In this document: in pieces, positions 13,901 through 51,305 of the stretch
How the letters are laid out: the number at the start of each line of letters is the position of its first letter
How positions within the stretch are numbered: position 1 is the first letter of the stretch
Assembly: GCF_027244095.1 (NCBI RefSeq)
Contig: NC_069669.1
Location: 5,544,501-5,608,500, forward strand
Origin: Hemicordylus capensis
Lineage: Eukaryota > Chordata > Lepidosauria > Squamata > Cordylidae
Reading direction: 5' to 3'
Length of the DNA stretch: 64,000 bases
The notes under the pieces: model-generated
The model's database searches: none
The model's input: the letters and a program-made list of their open reading frames with translations, nothing else
What the model was told of the DNA's origin: nothing
Program-made: the position numbers and the translations under genes

Positions 13901-16900
13901 GTTGGAAAGGCTTGAGGATGGGTGCCTCCATTTCCCCCCCGAGATAATCTGGATGGCCTAGACTCCTGATCAGAGTCCTCACTGGAGTGAGCAGAGGACT
14001 CTCAGAGTCTCTTCAGTGGTGGTCACCCTCTAACTGCAGAGCCCAGCATGCGGCCACCATAAAATTCCCAATAAACAAGAGGCAAAAATGTTAATCGTGT
14101 TTAATTTTTCTAAAACTACCTGAACCTCAAGACAAAGCTGCAGGCTCATCTGCCAGCCACATAAAAACAAGCACTCTCTTTTCTATCCGAAACCAATCTA
14201 GAAGCTTTTGCAAGAAGCCTCAGAGTCTGAGGTCCTCTCTCAAGAAATGTGCTGTGCTGCTAGAGAGCTAGGGCAATGTCAGACTTACTTGGGCAGTTTG
14301 GCTTGAATTCCAGCACGACAAGAGACCCAGCAGACCGACTGCAGCATCCTTCCACTGGTGGAGAGGCGACCGCATCCCTAAGGAATGGCTCGGTGCGCTC
14401 TCTGGCAGGTTCCAGGGGCTCTTCCATCTCAGAGTGCTCTGCAGGGACATCCTCTTCGACAGTGTCAGAGTCCTCCCCATCAGAGCTTTCCTCCTCTATC
14501 CTTCTCTGACTCACACTGAACTCCAAGCTCCGCCGGAGTTCCTGGAAGCACACATGCCAGAAAGGCAGGTCAATAGTCTCACACCGGCTTTGAAAAAATA
14601 ATTCAGCATTGCTTTATATCCAACATGACCCTCTCAGGTAGAGCAACAAAAAGAGGCAGTATTTTGACAAGTATGTCCATGCCCCTTCCAAACGAGGTGA
14701 GGTGGGTGGTTACTAGGGAGAGGGCCTTCTCAGTGATTGAACCCCATTTATGGAATAGCCTTAGTAAGGCTTGCTTGGTTTCATCACTTTGTTATTTTAG
14801 ATGCCAGTTGAAGACCTTTTTGTTCACCTAGGCCTTTTAATTTTGATCTGATTTTAACCAATTTTTAAAAAATGTTTTAAACTGATTTGTATGCAAATGT
14901 TTTCGCTGGATATGCTTATTAGTTTGGGCTATGATCGTGCTAGGAAGTCTATTAAACAATGTATTTCTGACACTGATTTACAGTTAGAAGTTGCCAAAAT
15001 CCCAAAAGGTGTTTACCTTGGAGATCAGCTTTTTAACACAAAATCCGCTGTATACCTAAATAATATTTCCTTTCCCAAGTTCAGGCGGGCGCTATGTTTA
15101 GCTCAATTAAATGCGCTCCCTATAGTGGTGCTTCAAGGGAGGTTTAGAGGGGTTCCTTATGCATCCCGACTTTGCCCTTGTGGGTCTGGTGATATCGAGA
15201 CTACTGAACATGCTATTTTACATTGTGACCTCTACAAGGATGATCGATCAACACTTATTTTGCCTTATCTTGTGATGTTTCCTGGTTATTCAGATGAGTC
15301 TCTCTTAAAAATTTTATTGTCAAATTTTAATTATAAATATTCCAATACAGTGGCTAAATTTTGTTATATCTTATGTAAATTACGTTCTGTTGCGTGTGAT
15401 AATGTTTCTGGTCAATGATCGAAATAAAGTATGATGATTTGTATTGCATTTTGTACCTTTTATGTTCTGTTATGATTTAATCTGTTGCGTGTTTTTAATC
15501 TCATGTTTTAATGCTGTGTTGTACGCCGCCCAGAGAACACTTTATTATGGTGCGGCTAACAAATAAAGTTGTTATTAATTATTAATCATCATCATCATTG
15601 GCCTTGGCTTTCTGAGATGGCAGTTTGAGGAATTCTAGTTCAAAGTAACATCCCCCCCCCCACAATGATGTTCTTGCCCATGGCCCCAGAGACAGGGAGG
15701 AAAAGCAATTTAAAAATTATAAGGTAGGCAAGCCTTGAAGGCCCGAATGTGGAGCAAGCTCCATGAAGTGCCCATCTTGAGAGCTGACAGGACAAAAACA
15801 GGAGGGATCTACTCTGAAGGGCTCAAAGTCTGTGCTACTGATCTAAAAAATATTTTTTGTTTAAAACAAAACCTGAATTTAACACAAACAAGTCTACATT
15901 TATAATATCTTAAATTGGAATCATGACCATTAACTAAGCAGATTTGCATTAAAGGCTGGTTTTCTATGCTGTTGTCCATCAGTTGTTTACCACTCTCAAA
16001 GGGAGAGCTGCACCACACCTTTACGTCATCCATGCTGAGAAGCATTCTTTCTTTTTCAGCATCATCACATACGCTTAGCTCCGCCTCTGCATCCGATAAA
16101 GTGTCGTCACTGGGGATGGCACTTTCAGGAGACTGGAGGCTCTGGAAACAAAGAGACAGTCTTCACTGCAAGTCCACTTAGGGATGCCTCTTTTAAGTAG
16201 AAAAACAGCCACAGATGAAAAGCAGAAGTGCTGCTGGAATCACCAGGTGCCTTTTCTAGCATGGATACTGTGATTCTACTGGTGTGGATAAAAATGCCAG
16301 ACCCTCTTATGTCCAGTTGTATTGGATTCAGTTTCTGTCAGGGAATATATGGCTGGATATGCAAACTGTTTGCATGTGCTACACGCAGAGGCAATGCTGT
16401 GCGATATCTTATGCAAGCTTGGAGTCTGTGGCAAAACTACTAAGAACAGACATAACACTGTCCATTTCACCAGGACAGTGAATGAGTTTCTCTGGTCTCA
16501 CTGCAGAGGAGGGGAGAAGTATAGTCAGTTTCACAGCTGCCCTTTGCTCTGAGAGGAGATAAATAATGCAAAGGGATTTGTTTATTTAAAATATATACAT
16601 ACAGATTTATTTTAATAATTTGTTCTCATAGCTTTTATACTATTGTTTTTATTGTGGTTTTAGATTCTAATAAGTAACTTTTATATTGTTTTTAAATTTT
16701 GTACACTGCCTAGAAATGTAGGCATAGGCATAGTTTTTATTTCGGTCTTTGACTAGCATAACAGCAAAACAAAACAAAAATAGTTAAGACAATCTACTCC
16801 TACAAAGTAATAGGGATCTCTATAAAATTACCTAAAAATTAGTATAGTGAGTAGAAGAAGCTAAAAGTTAAGACTATGAACATAAAACTATATGTAAAAA

Positions 16901-19900
16901 TTAATCAACACTGGTATCAGAATGATACCTAGTATAAAGAGAGCAAGACAGCAAAATTGTGTGCCTAATACAGAATGGTGTTAAATCTCATTCCATATTG
17001 TATTCTATACTATGTATGGCATCAGCATATCCAACAAATGGACACAACATACATACAGGCGCTAAAGTGTTTAGTTCTTATTAAACTCTAAATGAATTTT
17101 GCTTGCTTTGAGGCAGAACTTGGCCACATTACAGGATCTAAAGTCATTCTGATCTGTCAAGAGGAAATTAAGATAAAAAGATTAAGTACAGCCTGGATAT
17201 ATGCTAATATATGAGGAGATAAGCTTACGCCAAATGTCTTATAGGACTGCCAGTACAAAAGTACATGAGCCGTCATTTATTTAAAATACACAGACCCGTT
17301 GCCCTTCAATTTACAAAATCTACATGGTGATTCACAAACCAACATAAAATACAATAAAACTCAACAGTAAATCAGCCAAACCAGCAAAAAGCACCACAGA
17401 GCAATAAAACCAGCAGAAGCAGTAAAATCACTACTTTAAGCCAGTTCTGAAGAACTGCTGGAAGGCCTTGGCAAATGAAGTCTCAGCTTCTGGGCTGGAG
17501 GAGAAACAAGGAACCATCTCCTACGCTCCTTTCTGGATGGTGGAAAGAGTTTCCTGCTGCCCTCTGCACTGGCCTCCTGCTTTGACAAACAAGCCAGAAG
17601 AGAAACACACCTGCGAAGTGTCATTCTGCTCACAGTCACTAGGCTCCAAGTTTAGACTTTCATCGGATTCAAAGTCATCAGAGTACTCAGAAGGAGGAGC
17701 AATGCAGAGCCTTGATCCGCTTTCTGTTTTGATCTGCACAGCTTTCTAGAAAAAGGGAGGGAAAGTCCATCAAGCGTGTTAGCGAGTCTATCTTGGGGAA
17801 TGAATAGTATTTCGAACCAACAAACTAGCTTACAGCCATTATGTGGGCAAATCCAAGGCCACCTGACCAGCATTTCTCTGGGTGATCTCGACGTCTGGTC
17901 TGTGCTTCCCTCTTCGTTCTGGGATCACTTGATCCATGCCTAGAGGCACCCATTTCCATGGCTTTTATCTTCTCTCTTGCCTGCCTTTGTTAAGTGCCAG
18001 TTTCTGTCTCTCAGGGTCTTATTATGCCTGTGTTAACTGGCTGAACCCCCAAAGGCAACCCAACAGCCTAGCAATGTTTTACATGTGATATAGTTTGTGT
18101 TTATTTTTTTAAAATATTTCTACCCTGCCCCTCCAGTATACCACTGCTACACAATGCTTTACGTGCACTACAAAGCCAGTGTGGCATATGAACAACATCT
18201 AGCTGGCAGACTAAGTAACCTTGGACCAAGCAGCGGGATCACAGCATAACTGACTTAAGGGGGCTGTTGTGAAGTCCAAATGGGCTCCCTCCCAGGCAAG
18301 CTATACCTTGGGGAAAAGGTGGGATACAGTCAATGGCCGACATGCCACGCAGTGTAGCACAGGCAGGTCTGCACTGCTGTGGGCATCTAATACAAAGCCA
18401 GTGCTGTTGCATAAGAGCACTCTTGTGTCGCCAATACAGGCAACTGTGCAATCATGCTTGTGCAATGCTATGCTCATTGGAAACCATGGCCATAGCACTG
18501 TGAAAGTCCAATTGCACCATTTTCTATATTAACCCAAAAGCACCCTTATGCAACCACACCAGCTTGGTTTTAGATGCCTGCAGCAGCCGGCCAGTATGTC
18601 AGCCTGTATTTCAAAATCAACACATCACCAGCCTAATGGCAGATCATCTCGTTGTCCCACTGACCAGCATGCACCAGAAGTCAGCAATACCACTACATTC
18701 CTGGCAGACACGCTCCAGTCCATTCCCAAAGATACCCAGGGTCTCAACATATTCCCCAGACCTGGCATCACTGTCCAGTCATTGCTGAGCACCACACCAT
18801 CATCAAAGATGAAGGCAAGGACACCCTGTATGCTGATAAAACCAGCGCCTGAACACAAATTCATCATTAGCTGCTCTGTTCCTCAGCTTCATTTTATTCA
18901 ACCATTAATCATTCTCACTCACCATTACTATGTAGGTGAAAAACATCACTCATGGCACCTTCCCAAGGAAATGTATATTTGTGTTTCTTTTAGGCAAACA
19001 CAGCAGCAAAAGTGGTAGCCATAAGAAGGAATCAGAAAGTGGCTGTTGCACTCAGAAAGCAAACAAAGGGAACTGAGCAATTAGCCCTGGAAATGGCCAC
19101 AAATGGCCATCCCTCCTGGGACAGACGATAGAACAGCCCATCCACTCAGACAAATCATTTGCCCTCAGTGCTGTGGGGAAAGTCAGAAAAGGCACTCCTG
19201 TTCCTTGTCAGGCTAGGAGTCAGACTCCAAAAGGCACTGAGCTGCTTTGTGCTGAGCATGATGCTGTCCACTCTGCTTGGCAGCTGGTCTTAAACTCAGC
19301 TCTCCAGGGTGCAAGGATGAGAGAGGCCTTGTCTAGCTCTGCTGCCCCAAATATGGGGGTAGGAGAGAAAGAGGAAATTGAAGTTGGGGCAACAGATATG
19401 CAGCCCCTTCTGGCTTTCCCTACCTGGAACCATTCTCTGCGCTGGATTTTACTGGGCGCACTCTGTGTGCTTCTGCCTTGTGAGTCTTCTCCTGTTAACA
19501 GGGCTCTTGTACGAGCATCTGAAAGAAAATGGGGGTGATCAGTGACTAGAAGAGCCCAAAGACAAGCGCATCCCCACCCCCTGCCCTAAAGTAGACCACC
19601 CCCACACACACCAGCTGCTTACAGCTCATCTCCTGTTAAGCACAGATCAGATGGGGAACAAGGTGCCAAATGCTAAACAGGATGCCAAATGGTTCAGGCA
19701 ATGCCATACTTTGGACTAGCTAGGGGAAGGGAGTGAAGAAGAGACACCCAAGCCAAGCAAGCAAGGCTAGAGAGGCAAACCTTTGGGCCATATGGTGTCT
19801 GAGTCCCTGGCCATACACTATGCAAAAAAAGCATGCTGTGCATCAACAGTAGTGCTGTGTGTTTGCAAAATGGTGGTATGTATGCACACAGGGGAGTTCC

Positions 19901-21068
19901 TCTCCTCATTTCCCTCTTCAACACTGCCATGCCCGGCTGTGAGGTCTAGCTCAGGAGAGCCTTGGAGAAGCAGCTTGCCATGTCCTCCCCTGCTACTTTC
20001 TGACCCCCAGTTTGCAAGAGGGGACTCCGCTGGCAGGAATCACTTCTGGCCTTCCTCTCCCCTCCCTGGAAACATGCTCTGTTGTGTTAGGTGCCCCTGA
20101 GAATGCACTTCTGCTGAAGAAAACTGCTGGATCAGCAAGTGCTTGACTGGATCAGGTCAGGTCCATTTTGCCCAGAATGCTTTGTGAAAATTCCCATGGC
20201 AGCAGGTATGGGGTACCCAACTGACCCATCAGTTACCCAAGAGCCTTTAGTTACAGTTATGAGGAAGAAAGACCTGAACTCACAATTTGTTCTTGCTGTG
20301 CGCGTGCCACTTCTGAAAATGCTGAGAGCGCCAGCTTTCTTGCGATAGTTATTTTTCTCTGAGTTGGCTCCATTAACATACAAAATAAATCCTTGTTCCA
20401 GCTGCTCCAACCTGATATGCATAGGGTCTTTTCTTCTGAGTTGTCTCAATATCCTAGAACAGAAAGCATACCCATTTCTTCTAGGGGTTTCCCTGGAGAT
20501 CTCATTTTTTACAAATAAGAAATGCCATACTCAGCAATGAAACTAATAACTTGCATGGAAATGGGAGGATGACAAGATTCTTGTTTAGAATGGGACTGCA
20601 GATGGGTTCCACACTGAGTAAAGTGTCAGTGCCAGGAAAGGCTAACATGAGCAGCTGAGTACACTGATCTACTTACTTTTCTATCTGATCATGGATTCGT
20701 ACCCTGTTATTTTACTGAGGTTTACACATGCAAGCTGCTTTTCCTTCTAAAGCAGCTTCATACCACCTTCCATGGCTCTTATACTCCAATATCAAGTTCA
20801 CTGCCTTGCCTTCATGAAAGGAAAAATAGGAATGCTTAGGTAGAGGATCCTTGCCTAAAGAGACGCAAGAAAACTCAATGAGCCCTCAAGATCTAAGGCA
20901 GATCCCTTCCTATCAGAGACTGATCTGGTGTTTGAAGCTCCAACAGACTTCAAAACCAGAACCAACGGCCCACAACATCTGACCTGCCAGTCATCTCTCT
21001 GCCTACCTGTTTCTCTGTTGAAGTAATACTATATGTTCATCATGTTTCTCATCAAAGTCTGTCACCAT
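1970..21068 (-). CDS. KATNIP: KATNIP, katanin-interacting protein (5' part of gene, partial)
   Basis: Binds katanin and microtubules; acts at the ciliary base, and its human gene is linked to Joubert syndrome (family knowledge). Firm coding exons in transcript order: 21068-21007 (ATG at 21068; exon begins 21083), 20453-20284, 19518-19424, 17745-17611, 16141-16019, 14541-14289, 12644-12495, 11387-11185, 5758-5546, 4278-4138, 2786-1970. All are AG/GT bounded and adjacent phases agree, except across 11185-5758, where at least one more exon is expected (candidates 9424-9359 and 8551-8455). The start is chosen because an in-frame TGA lies four codons upstream. The N-terminus reads FDEKHDE...LLQQRNR then LRLEQLEQGF and YVNGANSE, as in human KATNIP. 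Exons 5758-1970 carry the DUF4457-type repeats (ILSNWGH, EVEFFDL, SPHDVDIR, QLYFVVRN, IRIWNYD, VYVDGNLVFAGEL). Acidic and Ser-rich linkers lie between. The 3' part is outside the window. Confidence 0.93.
2787..4137. other. KATNIP intron, no gene
   Basis: Intron between exons 4278-4138 and 2786-1970. Contains a short (CCA)n run near 3265-3281 and nothing else I recognise. Confidence 0.6.
4279..5545. other. KATNIP intron, no gene
   Basis: Intron between exons 5758-5546 and 4278-4138. Unique-looking sequence of moderate GC with no recognisable exon, RNA gene or repeat. Confidence 0.55.
6050..8178 (+). mobile_element. Degenerate LINE copy with endonuclease and C-terminal pieces
   Basis: Near 6315-6375 the translation resembles the AP-endonuclease core of non-LTR elements (GGN-x-SARL-x-PDD pattern). 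The 7010-7740 part reads like the C-terminal region of the same element seen at 14896-15435, including a CPCG...TTEHVLLCC zinc-knuckle-like stretch near 7590-7645. It ends at about 8178 with the shared TGACCGAAATAAAG tail. The reverse-transcriptase core is largely absent, so this copy is internally deleted and dead. It lies in a KATNIP intron, sense to plus and antisense to the gene. Confidence 0.65.
8455..8551 (-). CDS. KATNIP: Probable additional KATNIP exon
   Basis: The minus strand reads TTCTTTCAG, then a 97-nt open segment, then GTAGGA. It translates as QQKKLLKVLQAIE followed by a polar tail. The exon starts with one base of a split codon and ends in phase 0, which fits the next firm exon (5758-5546, phase 0). 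The coiled-coil-like LLKVLQAIE follows naturally on the coiled segment of exon 11387-11185 (VLKAMQAENETLQKEIL). It needs an upstream exon ending in phase 2. Not confirmed by homology. Confidence 0.5.
9359..9424 (-). CDS. KATNIP: Tentative small KATNIP exon
   Basis: The minus strand reads AACCTTCCAG, then a 66-nt open segment, then GTGGCT. It starts and ends in phase 2, so it would join in frame to 8551-8455. It gives KQQEGTGPAAAAIERIG and more. There is no family motif, and another exon between here and 11185 would still be required. A chance splice pair is quite possible. Confidence 0.22.
9597..9800 (+). mobile_element. tRNA-derived SINE (ACA/Squam-like)
   Basis: Box-B-like GGGTTCAAATCTGG near 9649-9662, then TGACTCTGGGCC, CAGCCTAGCCTATCTCAGAGGG and TTGTGAGAAGATAAAG, ending with the CTTGGAAGAAGGGCAGG body near 9776. 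It is the same family as the copy at 42085-42310. Confidence 0.7.
10849..10984. mobile_element. 136-bp hAT-type MITE
   Basis: Terminal inverted repeats CAGGTCTGCTCAACTT and AAGCTGAGCAGCCCTG, with an internal palindrome of CTACAACTTCCATAATCC type. It is exactly 136 bp, the same length as copies at 28613-28748 and 33347-33482. Flanking 8-mers are CCTCTTGC (one base removed) and CTTCTTGC, a 7/8 match consistent with a decayed hAT target duplication. Intronic in KATNIP. Confidence 0.8.
12943..13195 (-). mobile_element. tRNA-derived SINE, second family
   Basis: On the plus strand it reads GGTAAAGTGTGCTGTCAAGTCG, CTCCTGGCGCCCACAGAGCC, TTCTTTGGTAGGATACAGGA and GGGTTTACCATTGCCTCCTCC. It ends in a stretch whose reverse complement looks like a tRNA head (GTGGTGCAGTGGGGAAATG...TTTGAATCC). 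Intronic in KATNIP, immediately left of exon 14541-14289 territory. Confidence 0.75.
13200..14288. other. KATNIP intron, no gene
   Basis: No exon, RNA gene or clear repeat recognised. It includes a GA/CT-rich stretch near 13550-13720 with open frames of no recognisable family. Confidence 0.5.
14620..15585 (+). mobile_element. Older interspersed repeat split by a LINE insertion
   Basis: The left half (about 14620-14895) carries GAGGGCCTTCTCAGTGATTG and TGGAATAGCC. The right half (about 15436-15585) carries GCCGCCCAGAGAACAC and the 3' end AACAAATAAAGTTGTTATT. Both halves resemble one squamate repeat interrupted by the LINE at 14896-15435. Family unnamed. Confidence 0.55.
14896..15435 (+). mobile_element. 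5'-truncated LINE insertion with target-site duplication
   Basis: The open frame runs almost to the end of the element (to about 15418). It contains a zinc knuckle CPCGSGDIETTEHAILHC (C-x-C...H-x4-C) typical of the C-terminus of several non-LTR LINE clades. It ends with the shared TGATCGAAATAAAG tail. Flanks are GATTTGTATGCA (14884-14895) and GATTTGTATTGCA (15436-15448), one base apart, which reads as a target-site duplication. The nearly intact frame and recognisable duplication suggest this copy is younger than the one at 6050-8178. Confidence 0.75.
16200..16735. other. KATNIP intron with AT-rich repeat debris
   Basis: The stretch from 16555 to 16735 is very AT-rich, with TTTATTTA and TTTTTAAATTTTG tracts like 3' ends of old repeats. 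The 16230-16550 part has short frames vaguely like the LINE C-terminus but too degraded to assign. Confidence 0.4.
16737..17300 (-). mobile_element. LINE fragment, inverted
   Basis: The left edge (TTTTTATTTCGGTCTTTGAC) is the reverse complement of the family 3' tail. Around 17090-17190 the minus strand encodes a decayed stretch resembling the C-terminal LINE region (GTGGCCAAGTTCTGCC corresponds to the VAKFC stretch of the copy at 14896-15435). The copy is old and broken. Intronic in KATNIP. Confidence 0.55.
17746..19423. other. KATNIP intron, no gene
   Basis: Between exons 19518-19424 and 17745-17611. A diverged SINE-like stretch lies near 18165-18320 (GCCAGTGTGG...TAACCTTGGACC). The remainder appears unique. 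Open frames on both strands show no family resemblance. Confidence 0.5.
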
Positions 21069-21544
21069 GTCCTTAAATCAAGTCTGAAACAAAAAGAAGA
21101 AATAAGCTTTGCAGGCAAGCTGAGCTGTGCTGGAAAAGTGCTAAAGCAGAATCCTAACCATAATTATTCAGAAGTACCTCCCACTGAATTCAACAGAGCT
21201 TACTCCCTAGAAAGTGGTTAGGATTGCAGCCTTCAGCAAGGAATCTTAGCTCTTGGACTGCAACATGTTTTGCTGAACTCAAGGCATTAGATCAAAGCAG
21301 AGCTCCTGATAAAATATCAGCTACTTTGCAAACTGGAAAAATGTTGCTGAAGCTAAGCTGTTAGGCAGCTGTGATCTAAGGACACCTTGCGGGAGGTGCC
21401 CATTTAAGGAACCAGAGCAAGATGATTCAAAAGCTGCCAAGCAGCTCAGATGAATGGAAGTGAATGGGCTGAGACAGGTGTCCAACTGGGCTGCCAGGCT
21501 CCTCTTCAACCTGAATGTGCTGCAGCAACAAGCATCTCAGCTGT

Positions 21545-21836
21545 AGACTCTGGTAGCAAGCCTGACTTGTCCCCTTAGCTAAGCAGGATCCACCCTGGTT
21601 GCATATGAATGGGAGACTTGATGTGTGAGCACTAGAAGATCTTCCCTTCAGGGGATGGGTCCACTCTGGGAAGAGCATCTAGGTTCCAAGTTCCCTCCCT
21701 GGCAGCATCTCCAAGATAGAGGCTGAGAGAGATTCCTGCCTGCAAACTTGGAGAAGCTGCTGCCAGTCAGTGTAGACAATATTGAGCTCGAAAGACCAAT
21801 GGCCTGACTCAGTATAGGGCAGCTTCTTATGCTCCA
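21545..21836 (+). mobile_element. 5S-rRNA/tRNA composite SINE next to the KATNIP promoter
   Basis: The 5' part resembles the 5S rRNA internal promoter: AGCTAAGCAGG (box A) at 21577-21587 and AATGGGAGAC (box C) at 21608-21617. A tRNA-related stretch follows (GGGATGGGTCCACTCTGGG...GTTCCAAGTTCCCTCC), then the shared body (GCTGCCAGTCAGTGTAGACA, TATTGAGCTCGAAAGACCA), ending GGCAGCTTCTTATGC. It is essentially full length. It directly abuts the CpG-rich promoter block at 21840. Confidence 0.8.
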
Positions 21837-21839
21837 GTT

Positions 21840-22427
21840 AGGAAACCGCCGCGCCACCCAGCGCGGGAACAGGAGAGGCTCCCGGCCGCCCAGCCTCTGC
21901 AAGTCCTGGCGGAGAAGCTGCTGCCTCCGCGTTCCCACCCACAGGCTCTTCGTCGGCCGCGCCGACCCAGGGGCCGCCCAAACCCTGACTCTCTTTCTGC
22001 GGGGCTCCCACCGGGGCCTGGGCTTGCCCTGCGGCCTTTTTCCCGACTCGCTAGCGCCTTGGCTTGCCAGCAGGCCAGCCGAACCCAGCATCGTCTCAGC
22101 ACCTAGCTAAGGCGTCTCCCAGGGGACGCGGAGGCTCCCGCCGAGCACCGTCTTCCCCTCCCCAGGGCCGCCGCCGCCGTTTTCCGGACAGCTCTATCCG
22201 ATGCAACGAGGCAGGCGGAGAGCGCTTTCCGGGCCCTTTCCGGGGCTCGCTCGCCTGCCTACTCCGTCGTCAACATCGCTGCAGGCGGTCACCGCCTCTC
22301 CCTGTTGAGCCGTTGCCGTGGTTACCCTACGGGCAGGGAAGCTGGCGCAGCCTTCATCGTCACTTCCGGCGCACCGCCGTCTCTTTCCTCCCTCGGAGCG
22401 CGCCTGCGCCGTGGCTCAGCGGTTCCC
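21840..22427. promoter_or_regulatory. CpG-rich divergent promoter of KATNIP and GTF3C1
   Basis: GC- and CpG-dense block between the first coding exon of KATNIP (minus) and the GTF3C1 start codon (plus). The CpG density continues through GTF3C1 exon 1 to about 22660. It contains an ETS-type CACTTCCGGC near 22360, an NRF1-like GCGCCTGCGCC near 22401 and an RFX X-box at 22312-22325. No TATA box was seen. The KATNIP 5' UTR exon must lie here, but I could not fix its donor site. The head-to-head arrangement matches human. Confidence 0.8.
22312..22325 (-). promoter_or_regulatory. RFX X-box (ciliary-gene motif)
   Basis: The minus strand reads GTAACCACGGCAAC, a full match to the vertebrate X-box GTNRCC-N(0-3)-RGYAAC with a 2-base spacer. 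It is oriented towards KATNIP, a ciliary gene. RFX regulation is an inference. Confidence 0.65.
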
Positions 22428-50556
<28,129 letters not shown>

Positions 50557-50605
50557 ATATGCTCCTTGTACAGTAGTGATTAATGCATTTATGCCACTTG
50601 GTTAA

Positions 50606-50611
50606 AATAAA
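50606..50611 (+). terminator. GTF3C1: GTF3C1 polyadenylation signal AATAAA
   Basis: Lies 50 bases after the stop codon (TGA 50554-50556), giving a very short 3' UTR. T- and GT-rich sequence follows at about 50615-50650. Confidence 0.75.
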
Positions 50612-51305
50612 ATTAAGTTTATTTATCTCCTGGCTCAGTCTTTTCTGTATGGACCAGCTGAGCACCCACAGCTCCTGGGGCAACCTGCATGGCCTCTTCT
50701 GTGCCTCACATCCAAGTGTGGAGCTGCCATGAAGTAAGCCACAAAGCCAAAAGGCTAGGTATATGGAAAGACGGCGCAATGCTAGCTCAAGGGCTGTGTA
50801 ATAAGCTGTACAAAGACATGGAGATTAATGGAGGGAAATCCTAGTGACTGCTGCTTCCTCTTAGCCTTGGCTTCTTTTTCAGCTGCTACTGGAGTCCAGC
50901 TGAGTCCTGCCCCTGGAGCAGGTGGTGGTAAAACACTGCAGAGCTTTGGGCTACAAATGGCAAGCATCATATTAGCATATGTAAAGAAAACCACACGCTC
51001 TCTTCCTCCCTGCCACTAGATAGCTAGTCCACCCTGGGAGAAAGGGTCTTACATAGGCCTTAACCAGTTCGGCTGACTTTTGGTTTTCTGGTTGGGAAGA
51101 GAAGAAGCGGCATTCCCTTGGTACTGCCCCCAACTCTCTTTTCACTACAGATCTGGCCTATGACTTAATTTTGTGATTTTCACCACACACCTTAAATGTG
51201 GGGCAGTCGGGCTCAGCTCCCTTGACCAGGTCTAAGCCCTACCACCCTGCCAGGTAAGCAGACAGGGTGATGGCTACCACCTTCTCCCTCCTGGTCACTG
51301 GTGAC
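50612..51305. other. Convergent intergenic space GTF3C1/POLR3K
   Basis: Holds the 3' UTR of POLR3K (minus). I could not place its polyadenylation signal. No repeat recognised. The two stop codons are only about 750 bp apart. Confidence 0.5.

Noticed and set aside
21648-22102. Arg-rich minus-strand frames in the CpG island as KATNIP N-terminal coding sequence
   Set aside because: The KATNIP start codon at 21068 has an in-frame stop just upstream in its exon, so the island is untranslated or promoter.
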